Below, one piece after another: positions 25,103 through 33,307 of a stretch of 64,000 nucleotides of DNA. The stretch covers positions 1 to 64,000 of the forward strand of contig BSBG01000011.1 in the NCBI GenBank assembly GCA_030159235.1, written 5' to 3'. The stretch comes from Bacillus safensis (GTDB lineage Bacteria > Bacillota > Bacilli > Bacillales > Bacillaceae). Below the pieces are notes generated by a model. It saw only the letters and a list, made by a program, of their open reading frames with translations. It was not told the DNA's origin and searched no databases. The position numbers and the translations under genes are program-made. Each line of letters begins with the position of its first letter. Position 1 is the first letter of the stretch.

Positions 25103-26098
25103 GTGACAAAAACAACAGTGAGAGAGATTTCATATTTAGAAGCCGTTCGAGAGGCTATGAGTCAGGAAATGAGAGAAAACCAAGATGTGTTCATTTTAGG
25201 TGAAGATATCGGCGTTTATGGAGGTGCTTTTGGGGTCACGCGCGGCATGATTGAAGAATTTGGTCCAGAGCGTGTACGCAATACACCCATCTCAGAGGCT
25301 GCCATCGCAGGAGGTGCAGTCGGAGCGGCTTTAACCGGCATGCGTCCGATTTTAGAGCTTCAATTCTCTGACTTTATTACAATTGCAATGGATCAGCTTG
25401 TGAACCAAGCAGCTAAAACAAGATACATGTTTGGCGGAAAAGGAAAGGTGCCGCTTGTTGTTAGAACACCAGCAGGATCAGGAACGGGTGCAGCAGCGCA
25501 GCACTCACAAAGCTTAGAAGCATGGATGGCACATATTCCAGGACTAAAGGTTGTTCAGCCTTCAACAGCCTATGATGCAAAAGGACTGTTAAAAGCGGCA
25601 ATGGATGATGACAACCCTGTCATTTTCTATGAGCATAAGCTTTTATATAAAACAATCGGAGAAGTGCCTGAAGAGCAATATTCGATCCCTCTAGGGAAAG
25701 CAGATGTGAAGAGAAGCGGGAAGGACGTCACGATTGTAGCAACAGCCATTATGGTACACAAAGCATTAGAAGCAGCGAAGGAATTAGAAGCAGAGGGAAT
25801 CGATGTCGAAATCATTGACCCAAGAACACTTGTCCCATTAGATGAAGAAACCATTATCGAATCTGTGAAGAAAACAGGTAAATGTATTGTGGTTCATGAA
25901 GCGGTAAAACGAGGCGGCTACGGCGGAGAGATTGCAAGTATGATAGCGGAAAGCGACGCCTTTGACTATTTAGATGCTCCAATTAAACGACTTGGCGGTC
26001 TTGCGGTGCCAGTACCATACAACCCAACGCTGGAAAAAGCGGTCATTCCACAAGTGCCAGATATTATTGAAGCAGCAAAAGAGCTTGTGCGCTCTTAA
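25103..26098 (+). CDS. acoB: TPP-dependent dehydrogenase E1 beta (acetoin dehydrogenase-like)
   Basis: A 331-residue E1 beta subunit. Features include [16 protein letters not shown], the P-rich [20 protein letters not shown] and [17 protein letters not shown]. It forms the alpha2-beta2 E1 that decarboxylates or cleaves the substrate on TPP. GTG start at 25103 after AGGAGGGG. Seventeen bases after the alpha gene, in the same operon. Confidence 0.85.
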   Translation: MTKTTVREISYLEAVREAMSQEMRENQDVFILGEDIGVYGGAFGVTRGMIEEFGPERVRNTPISEAAIAGGAVGAALTGMRPILELQFSDFITIAMDQLVNQAAKTRYMFGGKGKVPLVVRTPAGSGTGAAAQHSQSLEAWMAHIPGLKVVQPSTAYDAKGLLKAAMDDDNPVIFYEHKLLYKTIGEVPEEQYSIPLGKADVKRSGKDVTIVATAIMVHKALEAAKELEAEGIDVEIIDPRTLVPLDEETIIESVKKTGKCIVVHEAVKRGGYGGEIASMIAESDAFDYLDAPIKRLGGLAVPVPYNPTLEKAVIPQVPDIIEAAKELVRS

Positions 26099-26115
26099 AT
26101 AAAGGGGAGAAGATC

Positions 26116-27438
26116 ATGCCAAAAGAGATATTTATGCCGAAGCTAAGCAGTACGATGGAGATCGGAACCTTGCTTCAATGGTTTAAAGAAGAAGGAGATT
26201 CGGTTGAAATCGGTGAGCCTCTTTTTGAAATTATGACAGACAAGATCAATATTGAAGTGGAAGCCTATGATGATGGCATCTTTCTAAAGAAATATTATGA
26301 AGCTGATGATCAAATTCCAGTCAATGCTGTCATTGGATACATCGGAGAGGCAAATGAACAGGTGCCAAGCGAGCCGCCAGCACAGGCAGATGGAGAATCT
26401 TCTGAAGACAGCGGAACAATATCATCATCTGAATCATCTGAATCAGCAGAAGTGGAGACAACGTCAGGTGAAAAAGTACGTGCTACGCCTGCTGCGAGAA
26501 AAACGGCAAAGGATCATCATGTGGCAATTCATGAGGTATCTGGCACTGGACCAAAAGGCAGAGTTCAAAAGCGGGACGTCGAGGCGGTCGTCCATTCGAG
26601 TGAGAAAGATCAGCGCGTGTCACCACTTGCAGAAAAAGTCGCTGCTCGTGAAGGAATCGATTTAGCGAATGTTGCTGGATCTGGCGCACACGGAAAAATC
26701 ATGAAGAGTGATGTGACGGCAGCAGCTGTACAAACAACAGGCACTGCTCCAGTGAAAACACAAAAACTAGCTGGTATGCGAAAAGTGATCGCTGAACGTA
26801 TGTCACAAAGTGCCTTTACAGCACCTCACGTTACATTAACAAGTGAAATCGATATGACAAAAGCGAAAGAAGTGCGTAAACAGCTATTGCCAGCGATTGA
26901 AAAAGAGACAGGCTACAGATTGTCATTCACAGAAATTATCATTCATGCAGTCAGCAACGTACTCACGCGCCACCCGCACATCAATATGACATTTGAACAA
27001 AATGAGCTCCATTTCCATGACGATGTACACATTGGCCTCGCTGTTGCAGTGAAAGACGGCTTAATGGTTCCTGTCATTTCTCATGCGAACCAAAAAGGAT
27101 TAAAACAGCTGACAAAAGAGGCAAAAGAAATTGGCCGAAATGCACGTGACCAAAAACTGTTGCCAGACCAGCTGAAAGGGTCCACATTTACCATTAGTAA
27201 CTTAGGTATGTATGCCATTGATACCTTTACCCCAATCATTAATCAGCCAGAAGTAGCGATTTTAGGGGTTGGGCGCATTCAAGAAAAACCTGTTGTGATA
27301 GATGGAGAAATTCAGGTGCGACCAATGATGGGTGTGAGTTTATCATTTGATCACCGAGTCGTAGATGGCGCACCAGCGGCTGCCTTTTTAACAGACCTTA
27401 AAAAAGTGCTTGAACAACCATTTGAATTGCTAATGTAG
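26116..27438 (+). CDS. acoC: dihydrolipoyl acyltransferase E2 with two subunit-binding domains
   Basis: A 440-residue E2. One lipoyl domain with Lys43 in MTDKINIEVEA. A Ser/Glu-rich linker (about 82-118) follows, then two peripheral subunit-binding domains in tandem: about 121-157 (ATPAARKTAKDHHVAIHEVS...GPKGRV) and about 168-203 (VSPLAEKVAAREGIDLANVA...GAHGKI). The catalytic domain (about 217-440) ends with the DHRVVDG active-site motif. Most Bacillus E2 chains have a single binding domain, so the duplication is notable. It passes the acyl group from E1 to CoA. Confidence 0.85.
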   Translation: MPKEIFMPKLSSTMEIGTLLQWFKEEGDSVEIGEPLFEIMTDKINIEVEAYDDGIFLKKYYEADDQIPVNAVIGYIGEANEQVPSEPPAQADGESSEDSGTISSSESSESAEVETTSGEKVRATPAARKTAKDHHVAIHEVSGTGPKGRVQKRDVEAVVHSSEKDQRVSPLAEKVAAREGIDLANVAGSGAHGKIMKSDVTAAAVQTTGTAPVKTQKLAGMRKVIAERMSQSAFTAPHVTLTSEIDMTKAKEVRKQLLPAIEKETGYRLSFTEIIIHAVSNVLTRHPHINMTFEQNELHFHDDVHIGLAVAVKDGLMVPVISHANQKGLKQLTKEAKEIGRNARDQKLLPDQLKGSTFTISNLGMYAIDTFTPIINQPEVAILGVGRIQEKPVVIDGEIQVRPMMGVSLSFDHRVVDGAPAAAFLTDLKKVLEQPFELLM

Positions 27439-27450
27439 GAGATGAATCGG

Positions 27451-28833
27451 ATGACGAAAACGTATGATCTGACAGTCATTGGCGGAGGGCCTGGCGGGTA
27501 TACTGCTGCCCTTCAAGCAGCTGAGCGCGGGCGGAAGGTCGCATTGATTGAAGAGGATTTTTTAGGCGGTACTTGTTTGAATCGGGGCTGTATCCCTTCA
27601 AAGACACTGCTCAAACATGCAGAAGTCATTGAATCAATTGAAAAGGCGAAAAGCTGGGGAATCGAAACAGGTGACATGATCCTTTCCTTCGATAAAATGA
27701 GAAAGCGCAAAGATGACGTTATTGAAAAACTCAGAGGCGGAATTGCCTTTTTATTAAAGCAAGGAAAGATTGATGTATATAACGGCAGAGGTACTGCTGT
27801 GACAAAGCACCGGATTGAGATTGAAAAACAAGAAGGTTCAGCATTAATTGAAACGAACGAGCTGATCATTGCTACTGGATCTTCGCCTGCCATTCCGCCA
27901 ATACCGGGGCTTAAAGACATTCAATTTGATACAAGTGATACGATCTTTGACATCCCAGATATTCCTGCCTCTGTTGTCATCATTGGCGGCGGTGTCATTG
28001 GACTTGAGCTTGCTTGTATTTTCCAAAGTCTTCAATCAAAAGTGACCATTATTGAAGCAGCTCCGTCCATAATTCCGCAAGAGGATGAGGAAGCATCTAA
28101 GCTCTTAGAAAGAGAATTAAAGAAAAAAGGCATCCATATCGCGAAGAAAACCACTGTGACAGAGGTGACAGAAAGCGAAGGAGTCAAAGCGGTTCATGCA
28201 ACAGATGACAAAGGAGAAACGCACATCTTTACGGCGGAAAGACTGCTTGTTTGTGTAGGAAGAAAACCTAATGTATCAGCCGTCAGCCAGCTTGATCTTC
28301 ATCTGGATGGTCCGTTTATCAAGGTGAACAATCAGATGCAGACAAGTGCGGAAGGTGTCTATGCAGTTGGGGATGTTGCCGGCGGATATCAGCTGGCTCA
28401 TGCGGCAATGGCAGAGGCTGCTGTTGCGGTCAGTAATATTTGCGGCGTGTCTGAAAAAATGAATGCTGATATCATGCCTAGATGTATTTATACATTACCA
28501 GAGGTGGCAAGTGTCGGTTTGACTGAGAAAGAGGCAAAAGCCAAAGGGCTTCATGTGAAAACAGAACAATTTGATTTAGCGGCAAGTGGTAAAGCACTAG
28601 CGGCAGGTGAGCAAACAGGCTTTATTAAATTGGTATACGATACAGCTTATGGTGAAGTGATTGGTGCGACGATGGTTGGTCCGCACGTTACAGAGATGAT
28701 TTCAGAAGCTTCCTCATTTATGTATTTAGAAGGAACAGCAGAAGAGATGGCGAAAATGATTCATCCACATCCGACCATCTCAGAAGGTTTTTATGAAGCA
28801 GCCCTTCATATCGTGAGTGAGCTGAGAAAATAA
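27451..28833 (+). CDS. acoL: dihydrolipoamide dehydrogenase E3
   Basis: A 460-residue flavoprotein reoxidising lipoamide with NAD. FAD motif GGGPGGYTAA, redox disulfide GGTCLNRGCIPSK, NAD motif GGGVIGLELA, second FAD motif VYAVGDVAGG, and C-terminal HPHPTISE with the catalytic His. ATG at 27451 after GGAG is preferred; ATG at 27442 overlaps the ribosome binding site. This dedicated E3 completes the complex. Confidence 0.88.
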   Translation: MTKTYDLTVIGGGPGGYTAALQAAERGRKVALIEEDFLGGTCLNRGCIPSKTLLKHAEVIESIEKAKSWGIETGDMILSFDKMRKRKDDVIEKLRGGIAFLLKQGKIDVYNGRGTAVTKHRIEIEKQEGSALIETNELIIATGSSPAIPPIPGLKDIQFDTSDTIFDIPDIPASVVIIGGGVIGLELACIFQSLQSKVTIIEAAPSIIPQEDEEASKLLERELKKKGIHIAKKTTVTEVTESEGVKAVHATDDKGETHIFTAERLLVCVGRKPNVSAVSQLDLHLDGPFIKVNNQMQTSAEGVYAVGDVAGGYQLAHAAMAEAAVAVSNICGVSEKMNADIMPRCIYTLPEVASVGLTEKEAKAKGLHVKTEQFDLAASGKALAAGEQTGFIKLVYDTAYGEVIGATMVGPHVTEMISEASSFMYLEGTAEEMAKMIHPHPTISEGFYEAALHIVSELRK

Positions 28834-28857
28834 ATGACAAACAAGGGGAGGGAGGAG

Positions 28858-29559
28858 ATGCATGTGCACGTCCAGCTTCATCAGAAAGCGGCACTTGTGA
28901 CAGGTAGCACAGATGGATTTGGAGAAGTCATCTGCCTGGCTTTAGCCCGGGCAGGTGCACATGTTTTTTTACACACGTTTCATGATGAATCAAAGGCTAA
29001 AACCATTCGTGAAGACATTCAAAAAATGGGCGGTCAAGCGAGTATCATCAAGAACCCGCTAGAAACACCGCGTGATGCCGCGCAGATGCTGAGGCAAGTT
29101 ATTGATACATGCGGTAAACTGGATATTTTGGTCAATCAAACAGAGCAAGGAGCGGGCGCGGAGCTTGATGAAGTGAGTCCTGATGAATGGGTGGAAGAAG
29201 TGGAATCGGCTGTGAATACAGTTTTTCTTTCCAGTCAAGCCGCCGTATGGCATATGGTTGATCAGAAACAAGGCTGCATCATTAACATATCGTCATCAGG
29301 CAGTATCACAGGTGATGGCGGGATCTCACATGCTACATCAAACTCTATGCTGAATGCCATGACAAAAGGGTTAGCAAGAGAATTTAAAGACAAAGGCATA
29401 CGGGTGCTTGCGCTGTTGCCGCCTCCTCTCCATTTGGTTCCTAATACAGAGCAAATGAAGGAGACTGTGGCCCATATGACGGTGTTCCTAAGTACATCGT
29501 ATGGTGCATTTACAGATGGCGCAGCGATTATGCTAGATGGGGGTGAGAGCGCTGGCTAA
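28858..29559 (+). CDS. degenerate SDR-fold protein (probable non-catalytic)
   Basis: A 233-residue protein with the short-chain dehydrogenase fold. Nucleotide-binding TGSTDGFG deviates from TGxxxGIG and the NNAG motif reads NQTE. At the active site, ISSSGSITGDGGISHATSN aligns with the intact ITGSGGGIQYYASK of the next gene. His158 stands in place of the catalytic Tyr and Asn162 in place of the Lys. It is therefore unlikely to be a normal oxidoreductase and may be a partner subunit or a decayed copy. The frame is intact and the gene overlaps its neighbour, arguing for retained function. ATG at 28858 follows a strong GGGGAGGG. Confidence 0.75.
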   Translation: MHVHVQLHQKAALVTGSTDGFGEVICLALARAGAHVFLHTFHDESKAKTIREDIQKMGGQASIIKNPLETPRDAAQMLRQVIDTCGKLDILVNQTEQGAGAELDEVSPDEWVEEVESAVNTVFLSSQAAVWHMVDQKQGCIINISSSGSITGDGGISHATSNSMLNAMTKGLAREFKDKGIRVLALLPPPLHLVPNTEQMKETVAHMTVFLSTSYGAFTDGAAIMLDGGESAG

Positions 29560-30322
29560 TGATCAAAAACCAGTTCTCATCGTTGGCGGTGCCCAAGGGA
29601 TCGGAAAAGAAATTGCTGAGCGTTTTTTAAAAGAAGGGCACCCAGTCGCCGTATCAGATATAGATAAAGAGGGGCTTTCGCTCTTAAAGAAACAGCATCC
29701 TCAGCTGCTGACGTTTCAAGCTGACGTTTCATCGTGGGAAAGTGTTCAGCAAATGATATCAGCAGCTGAAAGGGAGCTGGGCGGTATTGCTCACCTTGTG
29801 TATTCAGCAGGGATGACAAAATCACTTCCTTTTTTAGAGGTCGATTTTTCACTTTGGAAAAAGACACTGGCTGTGAACTTATATGGTCTTTATTATTGCA
29901 TCAAAGCGTTGGCACCCTATATATGTGAACGTCAAGAAGGAAGTATTGTCATCATTGGATCGGGATCTGCCATAACTGGTTCAGGCGGCGGTATTCAGTA
30001 TTACGCATCAAAAGCAGGCGCTTTCGGTCTGATGCGTTCGCTCGTAAAGGAACTAGGCTCGCAACATATCCGCATCAATGTGATTGCCCCGCGCGTGATT
30101 GAATCTCAAATGCTTGATACGCTATATCCTACTGAAGAGGAGAAAAAGCAGCTGCAATCACTCATTCCAATCGGGAGATTAGGAAAGCCTGATGATATCG
30201 CAGGACTGACTTTATTTCTCACACGTGACGAGGGAAGCTATTTGCACGGGCAAATTATCCTGTTAGACGGCGGGAGAACGTATCAACCGAAATATACTGA
30301 GGGAAAAAGAGCGGAGAATTAA
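29537..30322 (+). CDS. SDR family oxidoreductase
   Basis: A 261-residue classical short-chain dehydrogenase. Cofactor motif GGAQGIG, conserved Asn region, catalytic Ser in IGSGSAITG and Tyr-Lys in YYASK, all intact. An acidic residue after beta 2 (VSDIDKEG) suggests NAD preference. The start overlaps the end of the degenerate SDR by 23 bases; GTG at 29543 is an alternative start. Last gene of the dehydrogenase operon; likely oxidises a sugar-derived alcohol, substrate unknown. Confidence 0.8.
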   Translation: MGVRALANDQKPVLIVGGAQGIGKEIAERFLKEGHPVAVSDIDKEGLSLLKKQHPQLLTFQADVSSWESVQQMISAAERELGGIAHLVYSAGMTKSLPFLEVDFSLWKKTLAVNLYGLYYCIKALAPYICERQEGSIVIIGSGSAITGSGGGIQYYASKAGAFGLMRSLVKELGSQHIRINVIAPRVIESQMLDTLYPTEEEKKQLQSLIPIGRLGKPDDIAGLTLFLTRDEGSYLHGQIILLDGGRTYQPKYTEGKRAEN

Positions 30323-30335
30323 TCGCTCTTTTTGT
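30304..30335 (+). terminator. terminator of the dehydrogenase operon
   Basis: AAAAAGAGCG (30304-30313) pairs with CGCTCTTTTT (30324-30333). The SDR stop codon lies in the loop. Confidence 0.8.
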
Positions 30336-30344
30336 CATTTTCAT

Positions 30345-30382
30345 AACAATTGTTCCAATTGGAAACGAATGTTTGGTATACT
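30345..30382 (+). promoter_or_regulatory. promoter and palindromic operator of the SorC-type regulator
   Basis: An extended -10 TGGTATACT (TATACT at 30377-30382) with a weak -35 TTCCAA (30353-30358). Two overlapping perfect palindromes cover the -35: AACAATTGTT (30345-30354) and TTCCAATTGGAA (30353-30364). The position suits autoregulation. The TTCC/GGAA arms recur in the palindrome before the PTS promoter. Confidence 0.5.
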
Positions 30383-30415
30383 GGTAATCATAGTATATTA
30401 AAAGGATGATGTCAC

Positions 30416-31372
30416 ATGTTGAATTGGGAAGAAAGACGGCAACTCGTCAAAGTTGCTCATCTTTATTATACAGACGGGTGGACGCAGCAGGAAATTGCAA
30501 AAAAGCTCAATGTTTCAAGACCAGTCATTTCAAAGCTCTTACAAAAAGCAAAAGATGTGGGAATCGTTGAAGTGTACATTAAAGACGAAAGTATTCATAC
30601 GGTTGAGCTGGAAAAGCAGCTAGAAACAACCTTTCAATTAACAGATGCGGTCGTTGTCCCAAGTGTTGGGACAATGTCTGAAATGGTGAAGCGAGCAGTT
30701 GGTCAAGCAGGCGCCTACTATCTCTCTAAAAACATGAAAGATGCGGAGAAAATCGGCATTTCATGGGGGACGACGCTTGCTGAGCTTGTAAAGGAATACC
30801 CGTTTGAACGAAGAAACGATGTGAAGGTCATTCCTTTAGAGGGCGGAATGGGTAGACAGGCCGTCGACATTCATGCCAATCAGCTGGCATATGAGCTGGC
30901 GAAGAAGATGAATGGCACATGCTCCTATTTATATGCCCCTGCGATTTTAGAAACAGAAGAGTTAAAAGAGCGGCTTATGGCGATGCAGGATATAGAAGCT
31001 GTGCTTGAAGAAGGCAAAAATGTGGATATTGCCCTCATTGGTATCGGTAACCCGCATAAAGGATCAACTTTAAAAACAGTCGGTTATTTAAAAGAAGAGG
31101 ATTTGTCTGGTTTAAGGCAATCAGGGGCTGTCGGTGATATTGGCTTTCGTTTCTTTGACGGAGAAGGAAAACCCGTCCAAGATGAACTGAACCAAAAGGT
31201 CATTGGCTTATCACTGGAACAATTAAAGAACGTCAAAACGGTCATTGCGGTTGTAGAAGGAACCCATAAAGCGGAAAGTATTTTAGGGGCTTTGAATGGC
31301 GGCTTTATCCAAGTCCTAGTGACAGACGAACTAACAGCGGCAGCTATTTTAAAAGAAGCATCTGTCCAATAA
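30416..31372 (+). CDS. SorC/CggR-family sugar-binding transcriptional regulator
   Basis: A 318-residue regulator. The N-terminal helix-turn-helix (about residues 8-50, YYTDGWTQQEIAKKLNVSRPVISKLLQKA) is followed by a sugar-phosphate-binding domain of the SorC type (GISWGTTLAELV, IGIGNPHKGSTLK, GDIGFRFFDGEG). Such proteins respond to phosphorylated sugars, the expected products of the PTS in this block, so it is the likely regulator of the upstream operons. The operators proposed at 20016 and 30353 are untested. Confidence 0.85.
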   Translation: MLNWEERRQLVKVAHLYYTDGWTQQEIAKKLNVSRPVISKLLQKAKDVGIVEVYIKDESIHTVELEKQLETTFQLTDAVVVPSVGTMSEMVKRAVGQAGAYYLSKNMKDAEKIGISWGTTLAELVKEYPFERRNDVKVIPLEGGMGRQAVDIHANQLAYELAKKMNGTCSYLYAPAILETEELKERLMAMQDIEAVLEEGKNVDIALIGIGNPHKGSTLKTVGYLKEEDLSGLRQSGAVGDIGFRFFDGEGKPVQDELNQKVIGLSLEQLKNVKTVIAVVEGTHKAESILGALNGGFIQVLVTDELTAAAILKEASVQ

Positions 31373-31437
31373 ACGATAGGCAGCGAACGAATTGTATATA
31401 AAAAGAGAAACATCAAACGAGAAAGGAGCTGTGTATC

Positions 31438-31767
31438 TTGAAGAAAACCGAAATGGAAGCAAACCTTCATTGTACTCGGTGCCAAGAAGAGACCCTCCAC
31501 AGCATCGTTTATGTGAATGATCAGATGAAAAGCGTTGAGTGTACAGAGTGCCATCAGAAGATCAGTGTACAAGTCGACATCATGAAGGAATTTTACAAGG
31601 AAGTATACGAAAAAATAGCGACAAAGCCGAAGCGGATGACGCAGGAATATAAGGCGAATCTGAATGGATTTATTTCTAGACTCCCAATCCGCGTGCTGAG
31701 TAAGCCATACCGGCTCATGAGATATTTAAACGAATCTTACCAAGTGATCAAGCAATATAAAAAATAA
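31438..31767 (+). CDS. zinc-ribbon protein of unknown function
   Basis: A 109-residue protein with two CxxC knuckles (CTRC at about residue 12 and CTEC at about 36) forming an N-terminal zinc ribbon, then a basic helical C-terminal part. TTG start at 31438 with AAAGGAG eight bases upstream. It is monocistronic after the SorC-type regulator. I do not recognise a named family; zinc ribbons of this kind often bind nucleic acid or protein. Confidence 0.65.
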   Translation: MKKTEMEANLHCTRCQEETLHSIVYVNDQMKSVECTECHQKISVQVDIMKEFYKEVYEKIATKPKRMTQEYKANLNGFISRLPIRVLSKPYRLMRYLNESYQVIKQYKK

Positions 31768-31791
31768 AGCAGAGCACTGTTTAGCGCTCTG
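31768..31791 (+). terminator. terminator stem without T-run (left copy)
   Basis: GCAGAGC/GCTCTG-type stem around an ACTGTTTAGC centre. Instead of a T-run it runs directly into the dispersed repeat at 31793. An exact 24-base copy occurs at 31969-31992. Confidence 0.7.
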
Positions 31792-31792
31792 T

Positions 31793-31962
31793 TCAGCATG
31801 TAGACAAACCCTCGCATTCGGTGTCAGGTCTGCGCTCCGGTGCTCACGAATGTCAAATTCGCTCCGCTCCGGTACTCGTCCTTCCTAGACTGCAAAGGTT
31901 TTCTATCATGCTGAAAAAGAAGACAAAGGGCTAAAATCTAGATCATTTAGCCCTTTGTCAAC
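31793..31962. repeat. dispersed 170-bp element, copy 1
   Basis: Shares most of its length with 52908-53079. It begins TCAGCATGTAGACAAACC (31793-31810), and the reverse-complementary GGTTTTCTATCATGCTGA lies at 31897-31914, giving imperfect terminal inverted repeats of 18 bases. The 3' part is a hairpin AAAGGGCTAAAAT with ATTTAGCCCTTT. No ORF. Two 24-base identical terminator stems (31768-31791 and 31969-31992) flank it, as a target duplication would. Confidence 0.8.
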
Positions 31963-31968
31963 AATCTG

Positions 31969-31997
31969 AGCAGAGCACTGTTTAGCGCTCTGCTTTA
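31969..31997. terminator. terminator (right copy), serving steT and plus-strand transcription
   Basis: Exact duplicate of the stem at 31768-31791, here followed by CTTTATTTT on the plus strand. It overlaps the steT stop codon on the minus strand. Confidence 0.7.
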
Positions 31998-33307
31998 TTT
32001 TGTGTTTTTTTCATATAATAATAAATAGGCAGTCCAGCGATTCCGATTAACATAGAGATGAGGCAGCTTTTCCAATCGGTGATCATAGTGCTAATTAAGA
32101 CGAATAAAGAGCCGATAATCGCAATGATCGGTGTCAGCGGGTAAAGGGGTACACTATAGGCACGCTCCATTCCGCTGTTTTGTTTTCTCAGCTTAAAGAC
32201 GGCGAAAAAGGCCATGACATAAAAGATGTAGATCATGAAAATCGACACCTCAGACAGCTTCTCTGGGTTACTGACGATCATAAACACAATGGCGATCAGA
32301 ATTTGCACAAATACAGCAATCCAAGGTGTTTTGAAGGTAGGGTGAATACGTGAAATCGCATTGGCAAATGGAATTAGCTTTCGTTCTGCCATCGCAAAAA
32401 TTACACGTGGGAATGAAAGAACCTTCCCGTTCAAACAGCCAAAGATACTAACGATGATCCCAATACTAATGATTTTACCGCCAATCGGCCCAAAGAGCAT
32501 TGTAGCAGCAGTGCTTGTCGCATTTTCACCCAGCTGGACGATTTGATCAGCTGGCAGTACGTGCAAAAGTGCGACATTAATAAAGAGGTAACAAGCCGTC
32601 ACGATTAAAATCCCGCCGGCCATCGCACGAGGAAGCAGCTTCTCAGGGTTTTTCATTTCACCGCCAAGCGCAGCAAGTAAAATCCAGCCATCATAGGCAA
32701 ACAACGTAGCCAAAATCGCTGCACCGAAGTTCATTTGAGCAATACTATCGTTGACTGCCATAAAGATGTTTTCATTTCCTTTCCACAAGCCAAACACAAT
32801 AATAGCGGCAATTGGGACAAGCTTTCCAATGGTGGTCAGCCCTTGCACAAATCCACCGTATTTCGTTCCCATCACGTTGATGACACATAAAAATAAAACG
32901 GTCATAATGCCAATCGTTGTAGACCATAAAGAAGAAAGAGAAAATAAATTGGCTAATAATGAACCAAAATAAAGACCAAGCGCACCGATGATGGCAGGGC
33001 CATAAATAATAATCTGCACCCAGCCGCATAAGTAGCCCCAAAATTCACCGTACACCTCTTCAAGATAGGCGTACAGACCGCCGGTTCGCGGGATTTGTGT
33101 ACCAATTTCAGCGACAGTCAGTCCGCCTGCTAGGGTTAGGATTCCACCTAACAGCCAAGCGAATAATGCAATGTCTGAGCTTCCAGAATAGGAAAGGACG
33201 TTGCCTGGCTTCATAAAGACGCCGGACCCAATAATGGTTCCGATGACAAGAGATAGGGCAAAAAATAAGCCGATGTCTTGTTTTAACGCTGGTTGTTCTT
33301 TGTTCAT
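31982..33307 (-). CDS. steT: amino acid permease / exchanger SteT
   Basis: A 441-residue transporter of the LAT branch of the APC superfamily, with about 12 helices. The N-terminal substrate motif GTIIGSGVFMKPG and the following TVAEIGTQIPRTGGLYAYLEE are conserved. In B. subtilis SteT (YkbA) exchanges serine and threonine, and lies between ykaA and mhqA. Here it precedes mhqA in divergent orientation, as expected. ATG at 33307 has GGAGGTCG upstream. Confidence 0.88.
   Translation of the reverse strand: MNKEQPALKQDIGLFFALSLVIGTIIGSGVFMKPGNVLSYSGSSDIALFAWLLGGILTLAGGLTVAEIGTQIPRTGGLYAYLEEVYGEFWGYLCGWVQIIIYGPAIIGALGLYFGSLLANLFSLSSLWSTTIGIMTVLFLCVINVMGTKYGGFVQGLTTIGKLVPIAAIIVFGLWKGNENIFMAVNDSIAQMNFGAAILATLFAYDGWILLAALGGEMKNPEKLLPRAMAGGILIVTACYLFINVALLHVLPADQIVQLGENATSTAATMLFGPIGGKIISIGIIVSIFGCLNGKVLSFPRVIFAMAERKLIPFANAISRIHPTFKTPWIAVFVQILIAIVFMIVSNPEKLSEVSIFMIYIFYVMAFFAVFKLRKQNSGMERAYSVPLYPLTPIIAIIGSLFVLISTMITDWKSCLISMLIGIAGLPIYYYMKKTQNKAER

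Noticed and set aside
24103-28833. The dehydrogenase complex as the housekeeping pyruvate or branched-chain 2-oxoacid dehydrogenase
   Set aside because: Subunit lengths, motif details and the sugar-uptake context fit the acetoin dehydrogenase group better; the housekeeping pdh and bkd operons have other neighbours.
31768-31992. Insertion sequence with transposase
   Set aside because: The 177 bases between the direct repeats contain no ORF; the element is non-coding.
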